A DNA stretch of 64,000 nucleotides, from assembly GCA_020746835.1 (NCBI GenBank), contig JAGPNK010000001.1, positions 5,456,001-5,520,000 on the forward strand. The letters run 5' to 3'. The notes below the pieces were generated by a model that saw nothing but the letters and a program-made list of their open reading frames with translations, was not told the DNA's origin and ran no database searches. Positions 1-13,693 of the stretch are shown piece by piece. This stretch comes from Stachybotrys elegans (lineage: Eukaryota; Ascomycota; Sordariomycetes; Hypocreales; Stachybotryaceae). The position numbers and the translations under genes are program-made. Numbering within the stretch: the stretch's first letter is position 1; the number at the start of each line of letters is the position of its first letter.

Positions 1-508
1 GCACCGTATTGAGCGCCGAGCTGGTAGGATGGGGCCAGGACCCGGGAGTCGAGGGCGTCATAGTATGGCTTCACAAGCTCGACGTAGGGCGCTGCGTGCT
101 GGTCGTAATACGGCTGGACGTGGGGCAGAACGGCGTTCTTGGCGGTAAAGTAGTGCTTGCAGATAAAGGGCGAGCTCTCGTCGCAGGCTTCGAGCGAGGG
201 CGGGCAACGGAAGATGACGGTGAGGATGGCAGCCCATATCGAGAGTCTAGCCGACGCGAGCATGTGAGCGAGCGGGTCACGACGACACGGTGGCGGGAGA
301 GGGGGGTTGAAACACACCTAGCAGTAATGCTGAAGAGGGCAGCAAAGGCTCCTCGCGTCTTCTTGACCTGCCGCTTCGTTCTGGGAGATGGCGTGGCCGC
401 GACAGGCTTGCCATTTGCTTTGCCATTCGCTTTGCCATTCGCTTTGCCATTCGCGTAGCTCTTGGCGTGGCCGTTGGCAGCCTTGAGCGAGCCGTTGGAC
501 TCGGCCAT
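1..508 (-). CDS. Membrane-anchored conserved ascomycete protein with YxPYYD repeats (N-terminal part)
   Basis: The gene runs off the left edge. Exon 1 is 508-318 and exon 2 is 246-1, with a 71-nt intron (GTGTGT donor, CTAG acceptor) that joins the frame as ...SITA|RLSIWAAILTVIF. After a low-complexity head rich in Asn-Gly-Lys (about residues 10-34) and a basic stretch comes one hydrophobic segment, LSIWAAILTVIF, probably a signal anchor. Beyond it the chain has repeated aromatic motifs such as VQPYYDQHAAPYV and VKPYYDALDSRV, with Cys residues just before them. I recall this pattern from a conserved ascomycete family, some members named SHE10-like and others mislabelled as a homeobox factor. 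No DNA-binding motif is visible here. Function is unknown; ER or cell-envelope location is inference. The splice model is supported by frame continuity only. Confidence 0.6.
405..454. repeat. 12-bp coding minisatellite
   Basis: About four tandem copies of a 12-bp unit (TTTGCCATTCGC on the plus strand) lie in exon 1 of the gene above and encode Ala-Asn-Gly-Lys repeats. Copy number is likely to vary between strains. Confidence 0.85.
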
Positions 509-2971
509 GGTGCGGTGAGGGACCCGAAAATGACGAGAAAGAGGCTATCGTGGCGTGGTCTATGGTCGATGGTCGGTGGATGGGGGACGAGGAGACAAAG
601 ATCGGTCTTCGAGGACCGTGGGCTGACGGAGGAAAATGTCTGGTGAAATGGCAATTGGAAGCGAGCTGGAGGATTTCCAGGTAGGTAGGCAGGTAGTGGA
701 GGCTAGGCGGCCGAGGGTCCTGTACAGGGACTCGCTACAGCAGCACCACGTCTACAGTCGAGTTCGAAGAGTCGAGTGGGAGGATGCAGAACTCGAGCGT
801 GCAGGTCGAGCTGTTTGTTTCTTATTGACCCGAGGACGGATCGGCTACCGTGGCATTCAACCCCTGTCTGACGGGAGGCTGGCCAAGGGGGCAGGACTGG
901 AAGCTTCGGTGCGGCACTGGCGCTGGTGTTGACCGTGAATTGTTGGTGAGCCTCTCCAAGGGATCCCGCGAAACCTGCGACACGGCTAGGCTGGGCTAGG
1001 TAGGAGTGACTTTGTGGTTGGCGGGCGGTTGGCGGGCCGTCGAGGTACCCTGGGCGGTGGTTCTGTGTCAAGAGGATGGGGTCGGGGCCACCAATCGTCT
1101 GATGTGCAGCTGCTTGAAACGGCACGGCTGGGACTGTGCCGCTGCTCCAACAATAATAACGACGATAATAATCAAGGAGAAGAAAAAGGGTTGTCGTCTG
1201 CTTTCCCTGGGGTGAGTTTTTTTTCTATTCAGTATTTTGAATCATCTACGAGTAGGAGACGCATGTCTTCCTAGGTAATGATGCCAAGGCTGCTCTAAAG
1301 GGCGATCGCATCGAGCTGATTGCCTGCTTTTTGCCTGCTCCCCATCCAGCTGCGACGTCATAAATGACGAGGTGTGGGTTGAAGATGGCCCGTCTACGCT
1401 CTCTAATGGCTGCTTGTGCGTGCGATGCGAGCACCAACTGGGACGCCTCGGCCTCGTGCTTGGATAATTGTCTCACCGTCCACGTTTCCTTATCAGCATC
1501 AGCCAGAAGCGCGGAGTCATTGGTAAGGGGGTTCATGCGCCTCCGGCTCGCTTACCCTCCTATTGGATATGGAGGTGTCCTCATCGCGATCTGCTGTGGT
1601 GGTGACGGCAGATGCATGCGGGCGACATATCGTAATGACGAGAACGTCCAAATAAACTCGGGAATAAACTCATGCTCAACAGGGCGAGTGTAAATAATAA
1701 CCTGGAAAGATGCTTAGGGTACGCATCAACATGATGCTCCTTTTCACATGTCTTGCTGTCTGAACAACCATGGCCCGGCTCTGGAAACTCATCTGACGTA
1801 CCCATCGTGAGAACAAAGGCTCCAGCCAACCACCCCAAACCTGCAGCCATGACATCAACCGCAGCGCACGCTACCCTCCAGACCAGATCCGCTGCATGAC
1901 CCGTTACGGTCCCAAGGCGGCGGACCAAACCATGCAGCCTGTCTTGATTGATCCATCATTCTAGAACACAGCCCCAGAAGATGAAATGTTATGAAATGTT
2001 TTGTTTATCTGGATCTTGTTTCTCGTCGCTCTAAGCGGCGTGCTTAGCCTCTGCCTCTCTTGGGTTCCTTTTTCTACGGCGTAGGGTCCTAGAATAGCCA
2101 GCCCGATCCTTGGCCTCCCTGGGCATCGCTTTCGGACATGCCTGCGAGGTGGAAGTGTTGGGCCCTGGAGTAGTGGCCTTGCAACCTGGTAGCCTAACAG
2201 AAACTGTACAGGCTCTGCGACGGAACAAGTCAAAATCCGATCCCCTCAGCCACAAGTCAGATACGTAGGAGTACATGAATTCATACTGTGTCAATCCAGC
2301 ATTCCATGTACCTCTTTGTCTCGCCCTATCCAGTACACTTCCGGCATTGTCTTAGTAGCGAGTGCAGTGGCGTCGCCTTCAGCGCGGGGACACTTTTCCT
2401 CTGTCTTCCATCCCATCCTGGCTCTGGCTCCCCATTGCCTTTTATTAGCACATCCAATTAATTCGTGACCAGATACCGAGTACCTGCCGGGACGCCATTC
2501 CACGTTTCATCCGACGTCACAAATCTCTACCCTCTTTTGCCTTTCTCTTTCTTTGCCAGCTCAGCTCGCCCGCACCTCGCGACTTGGCTCGCGCTTCCCA
2601 CTATCCTATTTCCGAACTATCTATTCCAAAGTCGTGCCATCGGACCCGAGCCTGCGTCAGCAGCCCATCTGCCCCGGCCTAAACCGATCAGCGGCCGACC
2701 AGCGACCAACTACCTACGACAACGACCGTGCCCATTGAACCCCAGTTGTTCCATCCCGCCTCGCCTCAAACCCCCCGAATTCACATTCACCTCTACAGCC
2801 ATCGACCTTGCTGCCGCCGTCCGCGACCCTCGATCGCTCATGACTCTTCCAGCCCTCGATCGCACATAATCACCCCTGGTGGGCACTGTCGCCTCGTCTT
2901 GTCCCTGTCTTGTCCCTGTCTTGTCATCGAGCCACCCGACCTTCCTCGAGTCCTCCGCCATATCCTCAGCC
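509..2971. other. Intergenic region between two divergent genes
   Basis: About 2.5 kb separates the start of the left-edge gene from that of the Doa10 homologue. I find no frame with recognisable protein content and no tRNA or transposon signature. The last 400 bases are C/T-rich, as is common for 5' leaders of mould housekeeping genes, and probably hold the promoter and leader of the downstream gene. Confidence 0.6.
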
Positions 2972-5900
2972 ATGGACGAGCCTCCCACCGAGGGCCGGCT
3001 CCGGGACGTCCCCCACGATCCCTCTCTCTTTGACGACCATCCTCTTACTTCCGCCGAAGCCCAACTCCAGGATGTCGCCCCCGCCATCTGTCGCATCTGT
3101 CGAGGCGAAGGCACCACCGCTGAGCCCTTGTTCTACCCGTGCAAGTGCAGTGGCAGCATCAAATACGTCCACCAGGACTGTTTGATGGAGTGGCTATCCC
3201 ACTCCCAGAAGAAGCACTGCGAGCTTTGCAAAACCTCTTTCCGCTTCACAAAACTATATTCTCCCGACATGCCGCAGTCTCTCCCCGTCCACGTATTCCT
3301 TGAGCACATGGCCAAGTACATCTTTCGCAATTTCGTCGTATGGCTACGCGCCGCTCTCGCCATCAGCGTCTGGGTCTTTTGGCTGCCATATTTCATGAGA
3401 TCAGTATGGGCCTTCATGTTCTGGATCAGCGACGAGGGACTCGGCACCGCTGTCATGCCACGCAGCACCGCCGCCGACATGGCTGCCGCCGCCTACCTGT
3501 CCGCCATGGCCAACGGCACTTGTCCAGCCAGCCCTCTCCTAGAGCCCACCACCACCTCTGCTGCTGCTGCCGAGGCGGTCCTTCACAGCCTCAAGACGCC
3601 CTCATTCTCCGACTTCTTCTTCCCCTTGCTTCTCGCCAGTGTCGGTCTCTCGATGCCCTCGGATGGGCCCAACACCACTGCCAGAGCCACCAACGCCACC
3701 AATCCGCCCCCCTCCCTCCTCAGCGATGTCGCCTTCCTCCGCAGCATTAGCCGCAGCCCGGCCCTGCACCGTACATTGGTATCCGTTCTCGAGGGACAGA
3801 TGATCACCGTCCTGGTGATTCTCTCCTTCATTCTCATCATCCTTGTCAGAGATTACGTCGTGCAACAGCAGCCCGAGATCAACATGCGCGCGGCTTTCGC
3901 TGCTCCCGAGGAGGCAGCCCCCCAGCAGCACGATCCAGGGCATGTGCATGGACACGGACACGACCATGGACATGACCATGGACACGACCATGATCATGGG
4001 CGTCGACGTCTGCAGAACCATGAGCAACCCGCTGTGCTAGTCGAAATTCAGAGACCCCCTACTCCTCCTGTTCCTCGAGCTCGCATTGTCGAATCGGATG
4101 ACGAAACTCTTGATGATGGTGACGCTGACAACGCCGCGAGCTCTACCTGGGAGACGATTGCCGCCGATGACAGCGACGCCAGGGAGGCACCGATTCCGGC
4201 ACCTCTGGAACGAACCTACTCTGAGAGGTCGCGCGGTGAAAGGGTTCAGAACAGCGATATGCATCATTTCGAGTCCAGTCGCCTACCATCGACATCTGCC
4301 AGCGCAGATGCCGAGAGGCCGGCCAGCGTTGCTGACTATCTTCGAATCTACCGTCTAGCTGATGGTGATCCGCAAAGAATGATACAGATTGCGCAGCAGG
4401 AGGGACTTCACGAGAAGCTCGGTTACTGGTTAGACTTGCGAGCTCGACAGGAGAACATGGACAGAGATCCCGTGGGCCCGGCCGTATCTGACACGTATCA
4501 GAGGCCTGTCACGCGAGAGTCAACCGAAGGCACTTCTTCCAGCTGGGTTCAAACGCCTGCATCAAGCGAGCACTCCCAGGAGAATGTGTCCCAGGTCCCT
4601 GTGTCAGAGTTTACCAACGACAAAGGAAAGCAGAGAGAGGAGCCGTCATTCAACCCCTTTGTCGCTTCCTCCGGGCCATCCGACCCCGGCGTCGGGCCAT
4701 CTAGACCTCGAGCTGTTTCCGATGGTCCTCAGTGGAACGAGTCGGCCAACCCATTGGCGAATAACAGCTGGTCATTTGAGCCTCTGTCTCAATTGCACAA
4801 TGACGACAACCAGTCTCAGTCTGACGCTCCCGTCTTTTCCTGGCCTCTGCCCACCAACAATCACCTGGAACCTGCGCCTGCAGTGAGCGGACCTGCCGAA
4901 GTGCCGGTCCCAGGCCCAGCAGCCGCAGACGCACTCGGTCTCCCTCAGCAGGACAGCGAACATCGAGAGGAAATCCCAAGTGTTGCTGCAGAGGTACAAG
5001 CAACTACGGAAGAAGGAACTCCTGAGGAGGCAGCGGCGAATAACCCTCCAGCAGACGGCATCATGGATAAATTTTTCAACTTCATGTGGCGCGGCATCGA
5101 CGAAGCTCTGGATGAGCCGGAGGAGAACCGCGAGCCTGACGATGAACCGCCGGCTGGCCTTTGGGGCCGCGGTCAGTTAGAAGACGTCCAAGTCGGCATC
5201 GATATTGAAGATGACGAAGATGACGATGAACCTGGTGAGGAGGGCGATGCTGCTGGCGCTGCTGCTCTCGATGGCGAGGCCATTGAGGACTTGGATGACT
5301 TTGAGGGCGTCGCCGAGCTCATTGGCATGCGGGGCCCGATTGCCGGCTTGTTCCAGAATGCCATATTCTGCTGCGTCCTCGTCTCTGTCACCATCTTTGC
5401 CTGCATCTTCATTCCTTACAACATCGGTCGAGTCACGGTCTGGATCATGGCAAACCCGATGCGGCTTTTGCGCATGTTCTTTGAGCTCTCCAAGCTGGTT
5501 CAGGATGCCGTGGTGGTTTGCTTTGGCATGGCATCTTGGTGCGCAATCAACCTGGTAGACATCGTCACCAGCATATTTGGAGGCCCTGTCGCCGAGTATG
5601 TGCTGTCAGCCAGGAAAGCCTCTTGGCTCCTTTGGACGCGCGCCGGGTCGCGAGTGTTGGAGTACGCCTTCATGGATCTCCCCATCACAGCGACCGAGGT
5701 GCAAAACTTCTCGGCCATCAGCCACGAGGCTTTGCTCAGCGTCAAGGGCCATATCGTTACGGGTATATTTGCTGTCGAGGAGGGTATCTCTATGCTATTC
5801 AGAGGCGGCTTCTCGGAAGCAGGCGCCGTCATCGTTGCAGTAATTGGTGCAGTCCTCGCTCAACTCACAAACGTCTCTTCTCTACTTCTCAACCCGAGTT

Positions 5901-8153
5901 CCTGGGTCATTGACCTGGGAGAAGGCGAACGGCAGACCTCGTTCGACCCCGAACTCGCACACTGGCCTGCTCTGGACCGTTTCTGGGCCATTCTGGCGGG
6001 CTATTCGACCATTTTCTTCATCAGCGCCATGTATCTACAGCGCGGAAGCCCCTTTTCTCGTGGGAACGTTATCCAGGCCTGGGAAGCTGGTGTTATCGAT
6101 ACGCTTCATCAAGCCAGCGGTATCATGAAGGTCATCTTGATCATCAGCATTGAGATGTTGGTCTTCCCGCTATACTGCGGTCTTCTCCTGGACGCTGCTC
6201 TCCTGCCGTTATTTGAAAACACCGACTTCAAGAGCAGAATGCTCTGGACATACAACTATCCCCTGACGTCGGTCTTTGTACATTGGTTCATTGGCACAGG
6301 ATACATGTTCCACTTTGCGCTTTTTGTGTCTATGTGCCGCAAAATCATGCGACCTGGTGTATTGTGTAAGTGCTCGCGTCTTGTTCCCATTTGGCGCCTC
6401 GCTAACAGTGACAGATTTTATCCGCGACCCCGACGATCCCGAATTCCACCCAGTTCGTGATGTCCTGGAGAGGAATCTCACCACGCAGCTCAGAAAGATT
6501 CTGTTCTCAGCCTTTGTTTATGGAGCTTTGGTAATCGTGTGCCTCGGTGGCGTGGTATGGGGCCTCGCCTACATGATGCCAAACGTTCTGCCTATTCACT
6601 ACTCTTCAAATGAGCCTGTCCTCGAATTTCCGGTTGATCTACTCTTCTACAACTTCCTCATACCGCTCGCCGTCAAGTTCTTCAGGCCAAGCCAAGGCTT
6701 GCAAGTCATGTACACTTGGTGGTTCCGCCGATGCGCCAGGGGACTCCGTCTCACCTACTTCCTCTTTGGCGAGCGCCAGATCGACGAAGAGGGAGTGTTG
6801 CACCTCCCCAAGGACTCACCCCATCGGCAACTCCTCCCCTACAGGCGATTGTTCCTCGAGCTCAACGAGAACAATCAGGTTGTCCCCAAGACATGGAGGG
6901 ACACATTCGACGGCGGCAACGAAAAGCCCGCTCGACAACCGTCCAGCTCCACAATGAAGGCCCATCGTAGGGCAAAGGCCGAGCTTGTGCGAACGGGGCA
7001 GATCGAGCACACCGGACGATTTGTCCGCGCCCCAGCGTCAGACCGTATCAAGATACCCAAGGGCAAGAAGGTGTTCCTCAACGTCAGCGAACGAAACCAC
7101 CGCAAGGACGGTAAGCCCGAGAATGACCTGTATGCCTCGTCTCAGTACCAGATGGTCTATATTCCTCCCAACTTTCGAGCTCGCATCTTTGCTTTCATCT
7201 TGCTCATTTGGCTATTTGCGGCCGTGACGGGAGTCGGCTTTACCATTATCCCCCTGTTGTTCGGCCGAAGGATGTTCCAGGGGCTCATCCCGGAGCACAT
7301 CAGGACTAACGACATATACGCATTCAGCATCGGAATCTACGTGCTTGGTACTGTAGCCTACTGTCTGCTTCGCATGCGCTGGATCTGGAAGAGGCTCAAG
7401 AGCCGGTTCGAGTCTGTTCGCCGCCAACACGCCGAGGGCATTGCTATGCAAGTAACTGCCAATGCCATCTTCCGTGGTCTCAAGCTCCTCTACGCCTACT
7501 TTTTCCTCCTTATCGTGTTCCCTCTTACGGTATCGCTCCTGGTTGAGCTCTATATCTTGATGCCACTCAACACACACATGAACCCACCGACAGCCGCGTC
7601 CATCCAAGCGTCGAAGGATGAGCCTGGCAATGCTGGCACCCACACTGTAAGTGTGATGCAGGCATGGACATTGGGCCTTTTATACCTCAAGCTTGGGTCC
7701 AAGGCTGTGGTGTACCTCACACGGCATACTCGCTTGGCTGTCGCGGTACGAGTCATCCTCTATCGCGGGTGGCTGAGGCCCAACATCGGCGTCCTCACCA
7801 GAGCATTCGTCATTCCAGGAATGGCGTTGGCAGCTCTGGCCATATTTGGACCCCCCATGGTCACGAGCTTCCTCATCAGCAACGGCGTGTTCGCCAGCGG
7901 GCAGCCGGTTGTGAATGAGGCAGCAGAGGCTGCAAGAATAGCCATTATTTATCGACAGGCATATCCTGTGGCGGCGTTTACAGCCGTGCTGGTCAGGAAC
8001 GTCATCGGCACGGCCAAGGTTTTCAACACCTGGACGGCCAAGATTCGCGACGAAGCGTATCTTATCGGGGAGCGCCTACACAACTTTGGTGCGGCCACGG
8101 CGGGGTCAAAGAAGGGGCGAGGAGCATGGAGAGCGCGGGGTGCTCGTCTATGA
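2972..8153 (+). CDS. doa10: ER membrane RING-CH E3 ubiquitin ligase, Doa10/SSM4/MARCH6 type
   Basis: Two exons, 2972-6365 and 6415-8153, with a 49-nt GTAAGT intron that restores ...RPGVLYFIRDPDDP; the product is 1710 residues. The ATG at 2972 was chosen because it sits in a good context (CAGCCATGG) just before conserved sequence. Residues about 38-90 form a C4HC3 RING-CH finger (ICRICRGEG..., YPCKCSGSIKYVHQDCLMEWL, HCELC). The rest has many hydrophobic segments and a long acidic, Ser/Pro-rich middle, as in Doa10. Family members sit in the ER and inner nuclear membrane and ubiquitinate soluble and membrane degradation substrates with Ubc6 and Ubc7. An unusual His-Gly-His-Asp run lies near residues 325-345. 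The gene is isolated, on the strand of its right-hand neighbour. Confidence 0.95.
3943..4002 (+). repeat. His-rich coding repeat inside the Doa10 homologue
   Basis: Short degenerate repeats of GGACA[CT]GACCAT encode alternating His, Gly and Asp residues in the cytosolic loop of the ligase. The block looks like a metal-binding tract, but no function can be assigned from sequence. Confidence 0.8.
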
Positions 8154-9331
8154 TTGCTCAAGTACAAATAGTAATGATGGGTGCGTCATGTGATAGAATA
8201 CGATTTTATGACTCCACTTGGTACTGCATGGTAGTGAGTTGAGCGTTTAAAATAAACCAAGTTTAAAGAAAGGGTGTGATGGGAATGGTTGCCTTTGTTT
8301 ACCTCATGTTGTTGTGATGTGCCAGCGTCTCTTTGTTGCAGATTCTTTTGACCGACATTTACTGGCACGTGTACCTTTTATGGACGACTTGGTGCAACAC
8401 GAACTTATTGATGAACCCTGGTCTAATAAATGTTTCCTCAAACTAATCCGAGCTCAAAAATGCCCCCCCCTGTGATTCATCATCAATCTCTGCCCCCCAA
8501 TTGTTGTCGAGACACCGGCAATGAACAATGACGTTTGTAGTGAGGCTGGCCATGGGAGATGTAGGGTAGACCGCCTTGTTTCGAAGAGAGAGGGGGAAGG
8601 TGGGGTCAAGGGCACGCGGTTGCCCGGGCATAAACTGTCAGAAACGAGGCTAGGCCTGTTTGGGCAGAGCGTTGTCGCAGGCGCCGGAGCCCAAGGACAG
8701 GCGCATCAACAGAAGGTGACTGGTGGTTATCACGAGCCAAAACACCCAAATTTCCCGACCTCCCTCCTCCTTCCTCCCTCCACGGCCCTACTAACCAACC
8801 CAGCAGCAGCAACACAACAGCCCGGGCCTCAAGGTAAGGTACGCCCCGGCTGTAGGTAAGTGAATCTGGGAGTCTGTGAGACACAGACTTCATCAGGGGC
8901 CAAAGCGCATCGCTGCAACCACTCGCTCTGGCTCTCCCGCCGCCCCAGGGGTAGGAGGGGGATCCATCCACTGCCATCCAGACAAGGAGGGCCAGCAAAC
9001 CACATCTGCACCACGCAGCCGCTCTCGACACCCGATCTACTCGGTGAGCACTACACGAACCGCCTGGCTAGCTGCGGCCTGCGCTGCGTTGGCCTGCCTC
9101 AGGGGGCCTGGCGAGACGAGAGGCTAATCGTGGTTGCTTTTGCGACAGGCAGACGGGGACGAACCAGCCACCCGTTTCCTTTGATCCGACCGCACGCCAT
9201 TATCTTTCGACGACTTCTAGCCTGACGGACCCGGCCAGAACGCAGAATTCTCGTCGACACAGCCAGCACGCATTTGCCGACCGTCACCGCCCCAGCCCCT
9301 TCGATCCTTCTGTGCGCGCACCCCCCTTAGA
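8154..9331. other. Intergenic: 3' end of doa10 and promoter of nudE
   Basis: This 1.2-kb stretch holds no recognisable gene. The first 250 bases are AT-rich and presumably carry the doa10 polyadenylation region. The rest is the presumed promoter and C-rich leader of the nudE homologue. Confidence 0.6.
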
Positions 9332-11118
9332 ATGGCGGAGCCACCCTCCTCGCCTCCCGGTGAGGCTGCCAGCGCCGAAGATGCCCTGTCGTGGTACAAG
9401 TCGCAGTATGAGCAGCTCGAAGCAGAGCTGGCCGAGTTTCGGGAGTCCAGTCGTGAGCTGGAGCAAGAGCTTGAGAAGGATATCGAGCGCGCGGAAAAGC
9501 AGGAGCGAGTCCTGCAGGAAAAGGCCGAGACGTATGCATTCGAGGTGGAAGAGTGGAAGGTGAGTCGTCCATGGGGTCACGGCCTCGAGGCCTTTTGGAT
9601 GCGGAAGCTAACCACGAGGTGGTGCAGAGGAAATATAAAGAATCCAAGTCAGAGGCCAGTGCCGCACAGGCAACTCTAGAGAAGGAGATTACGAAGCTTC
9701 GTGACGGCAACAGGACTCTTCAACTCAGGCTCAGAGACAGCGAGGTCGCCAACGATGATTTCGAGCGCCAGGCCCGCAACACAACGTCATCGCTCGAGGA
9801 CATGGAGTCCAAGTACAACCAGGCCATCGAGCGCGCCGTGATGCTAGAGGAGGAGATCAAGATGGGCGAGCAGGAACGAGAGAAGCTCCGAATCGAGTCG
9901 CAGCGCCAGCGAGAGGAGCTTAGCGAGCTCAAGATCGAAGCCGAGATGCTGCAGGACAAGATCAAGAAGTACGAGTCACGACACCTATCCACCATTTCCA
10001 CCGACATGTCTGTTCTCGAGTCGCCCACTTTCGACAAGGCCATGGACGCTTCGCCCAACTCGACAGCCAGCTCGCCGCTCATCACCACGCCCCCCGACGC
10101 CAAGTCAGATGTGTCAGACCTGCAGGAGCCTCCGTCGCCGCCCATGTCGGACGCCTCGGCGCTCTCCCGCTCTACGGCAAGCCGAACGCCCGCCGCTGGC
10201 TTGTCGCGCAAGTCGAGGCTGCCGTCGGTCGACAACACGCCCAAGCCTCGCACGAGCACCAAGCCTGCCACCAGCGCCAGAGCCCCGGCTCCTCGCCTGT
10301 CGGCGGGAGGCGGCGTGTCTCTGCGCACCCCGGCCAACAACCGAACCACGAACCAGCGCCTGCCCAAGATCCCCGCCTCCAACTCTCTCACCCACATCCG
10401 CAGCCTCACAGCCAAGATGCAGCGCCTGGAAGCCCGCGTCCACTCGGTCCGATCCAAGCTCCCGGCGCCCACGCACACACCGCCTCGCGCCTCGCCTCGT
10501 GCTGCTGCGGTGCCTTCGACAGTTACAATCCGCTCTCGCAAGCGCACCATTGGCTCAACACCGTCCGCTCCTCCGGTAGCGGGTGATGACACAACGCCTA
10601 CGAACCTCAACGCATCGACGTCGAAGTCGAGCCACATGTCTCGACTTAGTACCTCTGGGATCAGCCGGCTCTCGTTTGGCCCACTCCCCAACCGCGCGCC
10701 TGAGTCGGACATCAGCCGACCTAGCTCACGTGCCAGCGTCACCTATGGCGGACGCCCGCCGTCAAGAACCGACATGGTTCCACCCCCTCGGCCCATGTCG
10801 CGAACGTCGTTCTCTGGAGCACGGACACCACTTGGCCGCCCGCGATCTTCGATGAGCGGCTCCCTGCATGGCCACTCGAGCAGCGTGAGCCAGATGGATC
10901 TGGAGGAGGAGGACGAAACCGAATTCCAGACGCCTAGCCGACGAGGGACATACTCGAAATTCGAGATAGACGGATCCGGAATTCCGCGGCCGAGCAGCAC
11001 GATCCCGGTACCGAGCAGCCGGCGGCGCAGCGACGGAAGGAGAACTAGCACGGGGCCATCGCGGCCACCAAGCGTAGCAGGGGGCAGACCGTTGGACGAC
11101 CTCGGAGAGACGTACTAG
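9332..11118 (+). CDS. nudE: NudE/Nudel-type dynein regulator
   Basis: Exon 1 is 9332-9559 and exon 2 is 9628-11118; a 68-nt GTGAGT intron joins EEWK to [10 protein letters not shown], giving 572 residues. Residues about 12-190 are an almost continuous coiled coil. They contain the NudE signature [18 protein letters not shown], then [20 protein letters not shown] and [19 protein letters not shown]. The C-terminal two thirds are Ser/Pro/Arg-rich and probably disordered. Family members bind LIS1 (NudF) and dynein intermediate chain, promoting dynein activation at microtubule plus ends and nuclear migration in hyphae. The N-terminal match to the family is strong; function is taken from the family. 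The antisense open frame here follows from codon bias and is not called. Confidence 0.93.
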
Positions 11119-13693
11119 TCATCGCATCTCGAATTACCCAAACGGCCGAGAGTCAAGCGATGGGCGAGTCGCTCATCTCTGCGACCCAGCGACACTACGC
11201 CAAGTCAGAGGATATACCAAGCAAGATCGCTGTTATGATGATTACGAAATCGGTTCTCGGCAAAATTTTACTCTATTCATTCCTTTCATTTGTCTATCCA
11301 GGGAGAGGGCTAGCATCACGGCGGGTGCATCGGGCGAGGGGTTTCTGAGAACGGGGGCAAAGCAGGGTTCTGCTGCCCAGGAGGCTCAAGTCGTTGGAGG
11401 ACTTTTGCAACACAATTGTCGCGATACAAGAAAAAAAAAGACGAAAGCGGCTTAATCTTGGATGGAGGGACCAGGCTGAGAGAAGACATTGCGTTTGATA
11501 AGCTGGCGTGGCCCTCCCACTTTAGTATTCGATACCAGAACTTTTCCTTTGTCATGATGGAGGCGAGCACTGGCGCAGGTGCGGTTATACCTAGGTACAT
11601 AAGGCAATACGTAGCTACTAAGTACAAACAAGAATATACACTCTACAAACGCAACCGGGGCAAATTGTCAGCCTCGCCCTTGGCTGGGTTCTACGTGATG
11701 ATTGCAAACGACAATGGCTTCACAGTGCAGGTACATACGGGTTCAGTAAGCCGGTGCATGACACAGGACGGGCTAATGGCCGATCGCCAAGGGCCCTGCC
11801 TGTCGACTTACTCCGTCCCTGGGCTCGAAGGGAGCGGAGTTTATTTTTGGGAGAAAGCGTGCGCATGCGGTCTGACGGACAGCGGGGTAAGAATAAGCAA
11901 AAGGCAAGAAAAGGAATGGCTGTAGTGGAAGGATCCGGAACTGACCCGCCAGGTGATGGGAGGCCAATGAGGAAGAGGCAGCTTTGTTGCACGAAGGAAG
12001 TGGAGGATTGCATCCTTATCGGGAGAGCATGAAGAGTAAGCGTGGAGAGGGTGGAATGGCGATGGAGGATTGAAGGAATAGGATGAGAAAGAGTAATTGC
12101 TCTTTGATAGGGCTGGGAGTTTATGACGATGATGAGGACGGGTCGCATGTATGCACAGAGCGGGAAGGCTCTGCAATGAAGGAAGAAAGAAAAAAAAAAA
12201 AAAGGAGAAGGAAAAGGACAAAGACAAGAAAATAAAAGAACCACGCAGACGGCTATGGAAAGGAAAACGTATAGTCGATTTGATAGAATCGTCTTGGATT
12301 CGGTTCGCGAGATTGGTGAGTGGTGATCGGGGGGAAAGACACAAGATACATCGGAGATTACCTTGCCCTCCGAATACTACTGGCCGACTCGGAAGGGAGT
12401 AATAATAAGTCAGCTCGTCGCAGAAAAAGCTCCGATCCGGTGTCCGAAGGGAGGGGGAGGTGCGGCGTTCGGAGACCGAGGGGATTTGGCCATGGAGGGA
12501 GGGAGCATGGTGGCTTGGCTGGCTTCCTGTCGAGCAAGAATGTGGTGGAAGAAAAAAGATACAACGAGACGAACAGGGCTCACAGAGAGAAGCGGGAGAG
12601 GGAGAGGAGTTCTGGTGGGCGACGGACGGGCAATGTTGGGGATCTGCGTTGGTTGCCAGACGACTTGGGGGGGTGTGTGAGTGCTGGAATTGTTCCAGAA
12701 GGGTGCCTCGACTGCCTGGTTTCCAACAGTAGCCAAGATTTCTGTCTGTTGGAGAAGGGGAAAGGGAACAGGGAGGGGGACCCGTGGGTGGTGTGGGGAG
12801 ACGAGACTCAACAATTGGGGGTCTTCGGGTCCAAGGGGCAAAAAAATAAAATAAAAATACAGTAGAGGCCAAGGACAGGATGTACCAGGAAGATGGAGGG
12901 TGCTGGCTTGTCACCAGGGTAATGTGACGGTTGTTATTTGGCCCACTTGGCATTGAGACAGTAGGTTCTGGATAAATGGAATGCTTCATGGGACTTGGGT
13001 CAGGCACCGATTGACTTAGAGAGCAGTTCTGTCGGTTGATGTTGATGGGGCGGGCTAACAAGCACGATTGGTGTTGATCTAGGGATTTAGGATTGACCAA
13101 GCTGCCGGGGTGAAAGGGTTACGATGGATGGATTGATTGATGGTAGGAGGAGATGAAGTAAGAAAAGTATTAACTGGGCAGGTGTTGTGGCTGCATCTGA
13201 AGCAACACCGTTCATGGCCAGTAAGCTGACACACGTCTCTATCGAAGATGGTCCAAGACTTGGGCGTCATCTCACAGTCAGCAAACAGGGACTGAGACAG
13301 CAGACAAGAAAGAGGTGAAGCTGGCGAGCCATGTATCTCGCACTGTACCTATCGATAAAGCTCCGAAGCCGAAGAGGAGCAGAGCAGAGTATGAGCTGGG
13401 TGGGGCCTCATGGCAAAATAAAAATGGGGCACGATGGATATTGTAGCGGCCCAACGTCAGAGGTGGCCATCCCTACATTTTTTTTTCCCTTTCCTTTTGC
13501 CCAGCGGACTCCGTACAGATAGGAGATCTGACGAATGCCGCGCGGGGCCAAATATTGAAAGCCCAGGCCAAGGGGCCCCGGGGAGATTGAAACACAGAAC
13601 AGAACAGCGCTGCTAGCTAGGTAGACAAGGCTGCCCCGTCGGCCCCAACATGATTTAACCTTTCAACAAGTTTAGTTTGGTTCCATTGTTATT

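Noticed and set aside
9720..10742. 340-codon frame antisense to nudE
   Set aside because: Mirror of the coiled-coil gene; composition is Ser/Arg/Leu repeats.
11841..13100. 419-codon minus-strand frame upstream of acc1
   Set aside because: The strand is pyrimidine-rich, and all stop codons need purines, so long frames arise by chance. The product is Ser/Pro/Phe low complexity with no domain.
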